Positions 11,759-26,900 of a stretch of 64,000 nucleotides of DNA are shown here, in pieces (the first letter of the stretch is position 1; the number at the start of each line of letters is the position of its first letter). Below the pieces are notes generated by a model, which was not told where the DNA came from, made no database searches, and saw only the letters and a program-made list of their open reading frames with translations. The position numbers and the translations under genes were made by a program. The stretch comes from Chondrosia reniformis (taxonomy: Eukaryota > Porifera > Demospongiae > Chondrillida > Chondrillidae): positions 5,396,501 through 5,460,500 of the forward strand of contig OX359192.1 of assembly GCA_947172415.1 (NCBI GenBank). The letters are read 5' to 3'.

Positions 11759-12484
11759 TTACATTAGACTGCATTTACTCCTAGATCTTGAGTGAGTATG
11801 TTTGGAGGACTGAGCTGATGCCCCTGTACTAAAACTCATGTCCACTGAATTGACCCTACGCTTCTTTGTGAGTTTGATTGAACGTCTAAGGACTGAAGAA
11901 AACCCGGAACTTCTTGATCTTCTGATTTTGGGTTGTTGTCTGGAGACTTCTAAGACGTAATCCTTTGCTAGGTGAACCAGCCTTGTGAAGAGGTCATTTA
12001 CATGAATATTCTCTTTTGCAGAGGTCTCCAAGAAGGAAACTTCCATGGTTTTGGCGGCGTGCATCCCCTCATTGTGTGAGACCTCCCTTCCTCCCTCATA
12101 CAAATCACATTTATTACCAACAAGGATCACATGAGCCTGCCCATACGGTTTGCCTTCCACAATCTCTTCATATATCTTTTTGGCCTCCTCTAGTGAATCT
12201 CTGTCATCAATAGAATATACAATAGCAAAAGCTTGGCTAGAATTTATGTAAAGCTGCCGCATGGACGAAAACTGCTCAGTGCCTCCACTATCTAGAATCT
12301 CTACTACACAGGATCCTATACCTGAAATGTTAGTTTCATGTCGATAATAATCCTCTATAGTAGGTGTGTAATTTGGGGTGAATATTCCTGAAATGATGCG
12401 CAGTGTCAGAGCACTCTTACCAACCCCACCAGATCCAAGAATAGCTACTTTATACTCTTCTAAATGGCCTCCCCAGCTTGACAT
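11759..12484 (-). CDS. Ras/Rap-family small GTPase with DSGG switch-II motif and CaaX box
   Basis: One uninterrupted 241-aa frame. G1 is GSGGVGKSA (residues 17-25), as in Rap. The effector loop is TPTIEDYY. G3 reads LDSGGTEQF (64-72) where Ras has DTAGQE and Rap DTAGTEQF. G4 is NKCD (124-127) and G5 is ETSAK (153-157). The tail is long, basic and Ser/Arg-rich (about 180-237) and ends in the CaaX box CSLM, where Met predicts farnesylation. This is a membrane-anchored signalling GTPase; closest by motif to Rap/Ras, exact subfamily not assigned. The start is the ATG at 12484, preceded by TTACCTATTAG/AGG, a good 3' splice site, so a 5' UTR intron is likely. The A59G-equivalent (DSGG) and Thr at the Q61 position suggest altered GTP hydrolysis. 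Confidence 0.85.
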   Translation of the reverse strand: MSSWGGHLEEYKVAILGSGGVGKSALTLRIISGIFTPNYTPTIEDYYRHETNISGIGSCVVEILDSGGTEQFSSMRQLYINSSQAFAIVYSIDDRDSLEEAKKIYEEIVEGKPYGQAHVILVGNKCDLYEGGREVSHNEGMHAAKTMEVSFLETSAKENIHVNDLFTRLVHLAKDYVLEVSRQQPKIRRSRSSGFSSVLRRSIKLTKKRRVNSVDMSFSTGASAQSSKHTHSRSRSKCSLM

Positions 12485-15400
12485 CCTCTAATAGGTAAGC
12501 TTAGATTGAACTTCAAGAAGTACTGGCTTGGTATCTGATTAACAGAGTTATTAAACACTTTATCCTCTTAGCAGTCTTTTCACTATTGTATCCAGCCCAA
12601 CAGGTCCAGTCACTAGCAAAGGACTAAGCACTAAAAGATTGCTGAAAACAGAAGGTCTCTATTATATACTTTGTACTCAGCCCCTAGCCCACACTAATAT
12701 GGGTTGTTCCAGGATAAGAGAAACCTTAGAACTATATTTGAGCACATTCCAGTTCAACTGATAGCTCTCCCTGAGTGTCCTCTCTCTAGTAGCCACAGCA
12801 TTCCAGATAGCTTGTTCTTAGCTCAACAAGTTTACATATAACATTAGTATGTACCTGTTATATATAGTTCAACTACTACAAAATGAGTAGGATTATTCAA
12901 TAAAGGAGGTGATATGGGTTGTGGTATGCACCTTCTAATATGGCTAACACATAAAACTGTCTACTCTAGCACCTCATCAAACAATCATCCTTTCCTCCCT
13001 TTACTGTTTCTTTCATTGAAGTTTTAGTGGTAATTAACAACCTTGAATTCCATTTTGGTGTAGTTTATCAAAATTAAAACATATTTTCATTCCATAGAAT
13101 GAACAAATACATCACAGCCTTGAAGCTATTAAATGCTTTGCTAAGTATATGGCAATACTGTATATACATGCACATGGGAAAAGTTTAGTGTTCTCAGATG
13201 TACGTATGTAAGAGGTGTTTGATTTCGTAACATGGTAATGCATAAATCTCTTTCTGTTAGACAATTTATGCACATTTTTGCTGTACTATGTGTGTACCAT
13301 GATGAATTGCATTAATTAAGTAAATTACAACTTTCTGGGAACAGATTCTTATGATCTTTTTGACTACATATCACTGATCATGATAGTTTTGTTCCATCAG
13401 AATACACTGTATGGTGGCTATACACACAGGCAAATGATACACCAGCAAGAAGCCAAGTAACCTTACATACCCCTTTTTAACTCTTAAGACTTCACTGAGT
13501 GACAGTAAAAACAGAGTATTTACAATAGAGGTTTAAATCAGATCCTCAATCTTTGCCCTGTTTAGACTGATAAACAATATCAGTCACTACATTAACTTTG
13601 AGAGACAATTTGTGAAAAGTATAATGAACAGTAAACTGGACACTGTAGGGATTATTGCATGGTTTCATACTATATAAGAGATTGTAGGTACGTAATAGCG
13701 TTTCCCTCACAGATATACAGATATTATGATCAATCGCTATGTAGTTCTAAACATTCTGTATATACGTATATATACACTAAATTGTGTATATATGTAACTA
13801 CACACTGACAGACATAACCCTCATGTGCATAGGTATGTGTTTAATATGTAGAATATTCTACTAAGAATCAGCTTGTGTGTGAAACATTGTAGTGAATGTC
13901 TATCAGTATGACTTGTTGTCCATTTTTGTACAATGTACGTTCTCCCTAGGTACGTTAGGTGTTAATGGAATGTATAGAGATTCAATATATATATGTAGCT
14001 GCTATATCTCCCATGTCTCTATAATGGTTAAATAATTATTAGGGTGAGGATACACATGGTGTTTTATATCTAGGAATTCGCAAAGTAATAAGGTGTGTTG
14101 ATTCGCGTATACCATATGTCTTCACACAATTTGGAGTTTCAATTTCATCAAATTTAGAACTGGCTGTTATGATATCACGAATATGGAGTATGTATGTCTA
14201 CATAATGAAACCCTACAAGTCTCACAGAGAACCCCTAACAGTATTACAGCTCATAGCACACAATGGTATACTGTATGCTCAGAGTGACTGCTTACGTATA
14301 TAGAGAAAACAATTTATTTCATAAGGTAGCAGTACCTGACCCCATTGTATCCTTGATTGCCCATCATCAAATTTAATTCCTGATTTTCGATATTGATAAA
14401 CATTTTTAGTCTATGTATGTTCTATTTCAATTTGTATTATATATATAATCAGTGTTATTGTATTAAGACTATATATTTATACATAATACATATACACCTG
14501 TGTACATATACAGTGTACAATCATTAGAATAGTCTTGCAAATATTTTATTTATAGAGTATTTTTATTCAATTTTTGAAAACACTTTTGTGAAGTCCCAAG
14601 CTCTAAACAATCTTACCTAATTTAGTAGTTTACTGTATACTGTATATACAGACATAGCTCATTTCATACGTATGTAAATGTATGCATATGTAATGGATGA
14701 TTTTATAAGTGGGTACTCTTGTGAGTATACCTACACATGTACATACATTGAACACAGGTATACACACTGAAAGTTCCACTAAACCTAGTGAGAAATACCT
14801 ATTGTATGGGCTTAGCAGATGAAAGGGATAAAAATGTGAAAATCAAGTAATGAGATCAATTACCATACCATTATGTAAACACTGACTGTACACAAGTGAG
14901 TCAGTAATCTTGCAATAATCATTCAATCATCAGATTAGAGGAAGATAGCCTAAAAATCAATCTAATCACTTCTGTTAACTATTCACTATAAATGTATGTA
15001 TCTTATTTGACCATTCTGTGTTCTAATTACGAACAGTTGTCTATATGCTAAGCCTTATTCTATTAATAGAATGCTAGTTAAAAATAGGTATATAAGCGTA
15101 TATATTGCTTATGTGTGCAGGATGCAAGTGTCGAAGCATACTTTAATTTGATCTCATACAATAAGAGATTGTATTGTTAGTATTTAGGGAAGATAGTCTT
15201 GCATGGTATATGTCATGATCAGCTATATAGTTATTGAGGAGTTTTTAATTATCAATTAATTTTTGACATACTAACACACTGTTTGTCTAGACACATCACA
15301 GCTTCAACATTTCTATTTATATAACTCATTATAAATCGACATATTTTATTTCATTAATAATCTACTCTAAAGAACTGACTGAATACATAACTATATGTAT

Positions 15401-17104
15401 ACTGTTTGTATTAGTTTTCCTTAAAAGGTTGGTCTAGGAACCCACAATGTGTGTAACTCATTGCCTCCCCCTCTATATATAGCACCCTCCTTAGATGTCA
15501 TGTAAGGGAGGTATACTTTGGTGTGATTGACCCTTATGTTTTGTTGACATGACTACATAGGCAAAGGACAATCTGTCTCGATATGAAGCCTTTGTGATCA
15601 TTCTTGGTTTCCATAGCAACCGTAAAATCTCTACTGAAGCATTTGTTAGCTTTGCCAATAGAGGCAAATCACCTAAAGTAACCTCAAAGTATTCTGCTAT
15701 ATACACTATTTAATATTGTGCACTTTGACTGCTATGAAAAGATAGATTACCACCTTATTCAGAAACCATCTGAAGGAATATGGTAATAAAGTGACAGTGT
15801 TGTCATTTAGGGGCACTAATTTACTCAATATAAATATCTTTGATGGACCAAATAAGGTAGGATGTAACGTAGAATCACAGTCACCCAAGGCTAAATGTAG
15901 CTGTAAGGCCTATTTTCTATATAATAATATATTTATTATTAACCACAAAGATATGATATATATTCCCTTTATATTCATGGCTTTCACCAAATAAGCACAT
16001 TAGTGCATATGTATGGTCATTTATGGGTTCATGTATACATTCAGTATGCATGCTGAGGCCAAGGATGTGATTGGACAATGGTCACTAAGAGTGCACCTCT
16101 CTGGGAGTGGCATGTGACTCAATCCTTTTTGGTTGCTTGAGACTCAATACAGCCTACAATTATATATATGTTTCATTTCATAACAACTTTTCTTTCCTCT
16201 CCACTGTATTCCTAGGAATTCTCTGAGCCCTACATCAGAAATATGGTTGGAACTTGTATAATGGTACCTTGTATGAATATCAATACACCATTTTTCCATA
16301 TTAGTGACTGAAGTATACAGACAATCTTTAGAGGCTTGGATGAAGAGCTCGTTTTAATATATTTTCAAGTCTTTATGTATATGGTGCATAGGCATATATA
16401 AATATAACACCTATAGCTATGTGCACATTACATACTATGTACACCTTATTTGTGTATGCACACCAGACAGCCTGTAGTCATACATACGTATGTGACACTG
16501 TTATACCAAACTGTACATCAGAGAGCCTTAGCCGCCTTTAGTATATACGTACAACTAATTTATAACAGGTTAACATACGTAGCTTTCTAAATGACCCCCT
16601 GTAAAGACAGTAATGCACATCAAAAGATATCATTTGCACCTTTTTAGTTGAGACAGAGCATGCAGGTACAGTATGCAACTGTGGGCTTCTGGGAATTCCA
16701 CCTTTCACTAGTGACCCTGGGAATCCCTATTTTCTTCTGTATCTTTTGTAAGTCCTGTATAACTGATAAAGATGTTGGATAGGGGATACTTACTATGCTA
16801 ATTGATATAATACAAATACGTACATCTAGATTTTAGCATTGTCTAGTGAGTGCTGCATATGGAGTTAATAGTCCTATTACACAATACACAAATACCTACA
16901 TAAGTTCCAGTATCAAATGACATACAAGATACCTTGCTATGGAAAGAATATCTCCCTCATGCACTACAGTGTATGTACAATAATATTTTGTACAGCAAGT
17001 AATACTCTCATTTGATATTTGATAGTGCAAGTTGTAGTGTACATATGATGTCATAGTTCTAAAGTAATTATTCAGACTGTGAAGCACTTAAACACTTCAT
17101 TATA

Positions 17105-17530
17105 GTTATCTCATCATTAGACACTGGATTTACTCCACCCACTCATGTCACCTGAGGAGCACAATGAACTAATGGAAGGAGCTGAGGTTCACTTAATGGG
17201 AACTACAGTCTCCCCTTAGCCACTCAAAAGATGGTCGACCTATTTATTGGGACTCACAGTATGGCATATTTGGCATTATATATATATGGCATTTTGTGTG
17301 GCTAATAAGTACTCCCAAAAGTTAAAAAGCTTGTGGTTTCCTTATCAGCAGATAAGGGGTACAGCCAAAAGTGTGGCTGATCACTAATATGGAAAAATAG
17401 GGTACTTTAAGATCAAGAGCTGATCTTAAGCTTAGATGTCTCATCATTTGACTCTGGATTTACCCTACCCACTCATGTCTCCTGAGGAGCTCGATGAGGA
17501 ACCAAAGTTCACTTATTTCATTATAGTTTT
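17105..17530. mobile_element. Dispersed repeat family B, longest forward copy
   Basis: About 425 bp that match, in reverse complement, the segment at 19865-20225. Shared blocks in order: CCCACTCATGTC-CCTGAGGAGC, GCCACTCAAA, GTGGTTTCCTTATCAGCAGA, TAAGG..TACAGCCAAAG and GGCTGATCACTAATATG, then ACTTTAAGATC. The end block CACTCATGTCTCCTGAGGAG occurs near both ends in direct orientation (about 17143 and 17482). No ORF, so probably a nonautonomous DNA element. Confidence 0.6.
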
Positions 17531-17780
17531 ACCTTTCTTTCACCACTAATATTAGAAGCATTTTACCTATGTAATCAATAGATAGCAATACAAGGAGATT
17601 CAAAATTTATAACTAAGCTAGAAACTCTTCCCTCCTAATACACAACCTTGGAAGTCGTTTTTGCAATGCATTACAATCAGCTATTTACCAGCTAAGCCAG
17701 CCCCTAACACCAGTACTAGTACAGAACACAGAGAGATTTCCAACAACAGCCACACACGTCACACCAATCTATGGTCATAT

Positions 17781-17824
17781 CATAGGTTATCTCCACTTAC
17801 GTACGTAAGTGAAGATAACCTATG
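17781..17824. promoter_or_regulatory. 44-bp near-perfect palindrome upstream of RIOK2
   Basis: Arms of 22 bp meet with no spacer at ACTTACGT|ACGTAAGT; the outer ends read CATAGGTTATCT and AGATAACCTATG with a single mismatched pair between the arms. It ends 129 bp before the RIOK2 start codon. It could be a cruciform-forming or dimeric factor site, or a small TIR remnant. Confidence 0.6.
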
Positions 17825-17953
17825 CATAGATATACGATCATATGAAGTAAATGTCACACAAACCATAGATCTTCTATACTTGGAAACGTACGTAATACAT
17901 AGCTCTAAGCCTGCCTTAGGGAATTCCCCAACACTCAAATCACGTGTTTTGAA

Positions 17954-22073
<4,120 letters not shown>

Positions 22074-23335
22074 CACTTGTGTGGAATGTTCTCTTTTAAT
22101 GTTAAATGTTATCAAGTTGTCATCAATGTATGCAATTGTACAACATGCATTATAAGGCAAGTAATTATGTATGTACGTACCAGTAAACTAGCCCTCGCAG
22201 GCTAACAAAGTGAATAAAAATAAAGACAAAGCTTCCCTGCCTGGGTCACTGATGAAGGGTGAAATTAATTCCCAGAAACAGTTGTCTGGCCTGGTGGAGG
22301 AAAACTATCCTCATCCAAAGCTCTCACTAGGCTTAGTTCCCTGTAGGCATAAGTACATGTAGCATGTTGAAAATGGCGTGTGAAGTTATTCATGTATATA
22401 GACAGAAATGTTCATTCCATTTTACTGAAAGTAGACATAATAATCATTAAATTTCAAATTAGAATAAGTTTTATCTGTGTTTAAATAAACTCCTAACAGC
22501 TTTGAACTTTCACCTCAAGTAGCCACTGTAGAGGAGATAAGGTGAAATATGAGTAACTGCTTAGGGCCAGTTAGGGGTATTATAGCAAGTAGTCCAAAAA
22601 GGGTTGTTGGTACATCTTCCAAGCTATTGAGCTACTAGAAATGCAGTTTTGTCTTGTACATCAAATACATATTTCATCTCCAGACACTCACTCGGTTAGG
22701 AAGTTGTACCATCTCAAAGAACAATTAGAAGAAATCCTTATTTTATGTTACATTTAAAAAGGGTTTACTACTGCAACCAGCATCGTGAGGAATCAGAAAA
22801 CATACAGTATAAAATCTTTGACTTTATCTGATTCAGTTGCTTTCGAAGAGCAGGTAAGTAAAGTCACTATTCTTTGAAAGGTTTGCCTTTGATCAGATCA
22901 AGTGAAGAGAACGGACCAGTAACGGATTGACCCTAACCCCTATGACGTCACATCATCATCGGGGTCGATCTGTTGCTGGTCCGTTCTCTTCACTTGACCC
23001 CTTTGATCTTTTTGAGCAACTAGAGACAGTTTTCAGATGGTCTTCTTGTCTGATGATGTTTTGACCCTAGGGGAACTACTTCAGCTGCTTTTAGATACTC
23101 AAAAAAGATTAAAAAGATGAACCCTCTCAAAGATAAGTTTGATGCAGCTAGAATACCATATGATTGTCAGGTCTTTTGAAAAAGTAAGTTATAACCTCCA
23201 AGACAACAAGGTCTAAGAGGTTTTAGATGGAGAAAATAAATTCCAGGTTCATATACTTAACCATAAACTCCGGTGGTGTATATATGATATAGGTGTAGCT
23301 ACACAGATCTTGCCCAAGACTATCGTTACACTTAC
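22074..23335. other. Convergent spacer RIOK2 / OSTC
   Basis: It holds a RIOK2 poly(A) signal (AATAAA at 22213-22218), a family A repeat (about 22225-22400), a 22-bp-arm hairpin (22898-22997) and a MITE arm relative (about 23115-23135). The short last coding exon of OSTC should also lie in its right part. Confidence 0.5.
22898..22997. repeat. Hairpin with perfect 22-bp inverted arms
   Basis: The arm TCAAGTGAAGAGAACGGACC+AG (22898-22919) is matched exactly in reverse complement by 22976-22997, with a 56-bp loop that contains TGACGTCA. It has the form of a MITE tip or a structured RNA; no coding frame. Confidence 0.75.
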
Positions 23336-23769
23336 GGGAGTTTCATTGTCATGAATATTCTGCAGGCAAAGAAAGATATCAGTATAAAGATGAACCCAAA
23401 GGTGAACTGCATCACACGATTCAGCCGCGGTATACCAGATCCATTTGACTTATCCAGGATAATAAATCCTAGGGCACCAAATGTGAAAAGAAACGACGAC
23501 GCTAGTCCCTCCATAATGTACTGACCATTAACCCTGTATTGCATAAAGGCCACTGGTCTTGAGTTTCCCCTCTCATCGGTTGTAGAGCCGATAGAAGGCG
23601 GTTCGACGATGACGTCGTAAATGATTCCACCGGTTACAAGAAAATAAGAAAACAACACAATTGAAAAGACGACCATTGGAGATGGCATGGCTACAAATGA
23701 TGGTCGTTTTATCTTGAGGTTAGGAACCTCCAAGAAATTGTACGGTAACTCGTAGAGAAGTCCAATCAT
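23336..23769 (-). CDS. OSTC: OSTC, oligosaccharyltransferase complex subunit (last exon unresolved)
   Basis: The first coding exon starts at the ATG at 23769 ([19 protein letters not shown]) and ends at CTCCC|GTAAGT (23336). It encodes about 144 of the family's roughly 149 residues. Diagnostic segments are [53 protein letters not shown] and the end RIFMTMKLP. Three membrane helices are visible (about residues 32-52, 85-104, 118-138). OSTC links the STT3A oligosaccharyltransferase to the Sec61 translocon for co-translational N-glycosylation in the ER (known). The human protein continues GYLMG after KLP; here a phase-2 exon of a few codons must follow. Candidate acceptors (near 23312, 23265 or 23208) give different short tails, and I could not choose between them. 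Confidence 0.9.
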
Positions 23770-23919
23770 TGTCTTGAAACTGTACTGCTTTTATCAAAGA
23801 TGGGACAAACCCGGGTGGGCGTAAACAGTAAAATATCGTCATGTGACGATCTAAAATTGATCGATAAAATGGCTGTTCAGAAAATCGGATAAGACTGCGA
23901 GGAGAGAGAACCATCTGAA
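23770..23919. promoter_or_regulatory. Bidirectional promoter OSTC / DENND4
   Basis: The start codons of OSTC (-) and DENND4 (+) are 150 bp apart, head to head. The interval and the first exons on both sides are richer in CpG (CCCGGG, GTGACGAT, ATCGATAAA) than flanking noncoding DNA. Both 5' UTRs must be short. Confidence 0.65.
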
Positions 23920-26900
23920 ATGGAGCCACGCTTAGCCGATTATTTTCTAACGGTCGGTCTGGGAGATCAGGTGGAGGCCCTGGAGATTCCTCGCGAGGAA
24001 ATGGATTGGGCGGCTCGTACTGGGACCCCTATAACGGATATTGCCGTTGTATTTGCTCGTAACGAAAAGGTTCCTCCGGGATTCACTAAAATAGAGGCGA
24101 CACCGAACGGCAGGTCGGCTAACATCAACCCTCTGGTCATAAAGAGTGGGCCAATATACTTGTGCTACAAGTGTGGGAGTGATAAACCGCCTATAGTCGA
24201 AATCAGGTACGTGGGTTCGGAGCTACGTACGTACAGTGTATATATGTATCTACTTCAACGGTTCTTGAGTTTATTGGAAACGCGAAACCTTTTCTAACGC
24301 CCGCATATCAGGCTTACTAAGACTTTAGTACTTTTGTGCCTATGTATGTGGATGAGAATATTGTCTAATAATATACAAATACCAAAACGACATCTAGGTT
24401 AATTGGGTTTCCTATACCGTAGTGACATGTCCTGGTGTAGCCATTTGGTAGTCCCTGCTGCATTAGCAGTTGTTAACACAAGCTATGGATGGTGGGTAGC
24501 ACTGAAAATATGAGTTTTATAATGAGTAGTGAGCAAGGAATGGTGACCTGAAAATAGAGACTCATAGTGTTTTCAATCCCCAAGGATAATGGAGATTATT
24601 GTAACCTCCTAATGTACTGTATGACAGTGCAAAGGGTCTGGTAGGATAACTACGTACGATGGTGCTTTTTTGCTCCACTTGTCAGAAATGTTAGTCTGGG
24701 CTGTTTCTGCTGATGGGAGCACCTCAACAATCTCCCGAAATGAATATGGTTTTAATGCACTTAAATCTAGTTATTGATGTGAAATGTACCTCTTATTGGT
24801 GCTTATTAGATAATACGTGTATACATTGGTGCACTAGTGTGTATTTAAAAACTGAAGGAGCTGGTAGTGCTGATTTAATTTCCTTATTGTTGTAAAACTA
24901 ACTTTATAGTTCAGTTGGTACAGCACAGTGTCAGCATTTTATCTGAACTGAAAGGACAGTTCCTTTTAGGACATAAGAAGTTTGCATTATCTGAATCTTG
25001 TTTTATCTCGGTTAATGCAGTGTCTATTACAGCTATAAGACTTATGAGATTCCAAGAGGTCATGAAGTGATTGCCAGGTCAGCAGAAGGTAAGCATGAAG
25101 CTAACCTCAACAGTGGAGGAAGATTCCCGACTTATTTGACCTTCAGGAGGTCCCCTCATTTTGGGCACCAGAAGGCTATTACAGATCTGGCCATAATCCA
25201 TGAGGTGCGTACATATTATGTGTGTGGACAGCTTAATTGAGAAAATTGTATATGTAAAGGTCCTATAGCACTTTCACTATCACCATCATTTGATTATGGA
25301 TTTACCCCAGCCACTCATGTCTCCTGAGGAGTACAATGATCTAAATGAGTGGAACCAAAATTCACTAACCTGGAACCAGATAATTTAACTAAGTAATATT
25401 TCATTTATATGGAATGTTACTTTGTGAATTGAAACTAATAGGAAACGAGTATATACGTAATACGTAGCCAACTCCCTATGCAAAAGGTTGTTATTCTGAT
25501 CTTACTGTTGTCGCAAACTATTAAAGACTGTTTCCTTCCTAGTTCCTAAACACATCTTCATTAATGAGCTTGGGTATGTCCCACCATTGCTCCTCAGTAA
25601 GTGGGCATTGCCCTGGCCTCTTGTATTGTGCATTGTCAGACATTTTATTGTGTTTGTTGATCCACTACCAGTCAATAAGCTTTCAGGTATAACAGTGTTT
25701 CAAGTCTCTATAGGTGAATAGGTTATATAACTGTCTATGCTCAATTTGTTATTGTTATTGAGCATGTGTTTTCCAAAGGGTTCCTCCTATTTGGAGTCTA
25801 AAATGTTACTTCACTTCACTCTAACTCTTATCTGTTTGCATATGCTCTGTTGAATGCATGTCGTTGTCCCTCCTCTTGCTGTAATTATCTAACACACCCC
25901 TAATGTAGGTAAGCAGTTCCAGCTGCCATCCATTAAGATATAGACCATTCTCTTCCATTAACCTTTTGTGTACTATCTGTCCTCCACTACTACACCACAC
26001 CCACTCAACCCATCCATTACTTAGCCACGCCCCCATCCATTACTGAGCCACGCCCCCACTCACCCATCCAATACTGAACCACGCCTCCGCTCACTTATAT
26101 ACATATATCCATGTTACAATATATCTACGTACCTATGAGTAAATAAACGTGTATAAATGTATGTACGTACCTATGAGTAAATAAATGTGTATAAATGTAT
26201 GTACCAATGTTGAAACAAACACACTGAAACTAAATATAAAATGTGTACACTTACTTGATCTGTGGTTTCATCTATGATAGCTCTGTGAATCATTAGCTTT
26301 CTCCAAATTCCTTTTATTTTTCTGTTATGATATGTATCCATTCAATGTGACCTTATTAAGGTGTTAAGGTTGTGTTGCACGTGAAATCATCACTTGTGCT
26401 ATTTATAAGCATTACTGCCAGCCTGTCTGTTAGTTAAGCCTGGTAAAACAGACTCCTCCTGACATACAAGTATATCTGACATCAAAATGGATGTCATTTG
26501 ATCAATTAAACCATACTCCCATACGTAATACGTATGTACATGATAGAATACAGATTCATTGCTACGTTGGGTCTATGAAAAGTGAGCTTTCCGTAGCCGA
26601 TTGAAACAATCAAATGTTTCAGGACGTTTCGGTCCATAAACCTTCTTCAGCTGATAAAAGCACTAAAATATAACGAAACATCCTGAAATATTTGATTGTT
26701 TCGATCAGCTGTGGAAAGCGCACTTACGTATCTGACTTGTCATAATACGTACATGTTGTAATCAATCTTTATACCTCTACTGCTATATAGAGTGAAAACA
26801 TTCCTCCTGGATATCAATGTTTGAAGAATAACTTGAACAAGGGTCTGGTATGTGTGAACCTTGTCCCCAGGAATTGTCATTTCTACATTACAACATTACA

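Larger units (their letters stand above)
12485..17953. other. 5.5-kb gene-poor interval
   Basis: I see no convincing exon on either strand. Open frames at 15491-15888 (-), 15791-15994 (+) and 16896-17087 (-) have no recognisable domain. The interval must hold the 5' UTR exon and promoter of the Ras-like gene, a diverged family A fragment near 16680-16740, a family B repeat at 17105-17530, and the RIOK2 promoter with a long palindrome. Many TACGTA sites occur. Confidence 0.5.

Noticed and set aside
15491-15994. Small open frames on both strands in the 12.5-18 kb interval
   Set aside because: No start context, domain or convincing splice sites; the frames overlap each other and fit chance opening in AT-rich DNA.
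23200-23335. A specific last exon for OSTC
   Set aside because: At least three acceptors give different short tails and none reproduces the conserved GYLMG-like end, so no choice was made.
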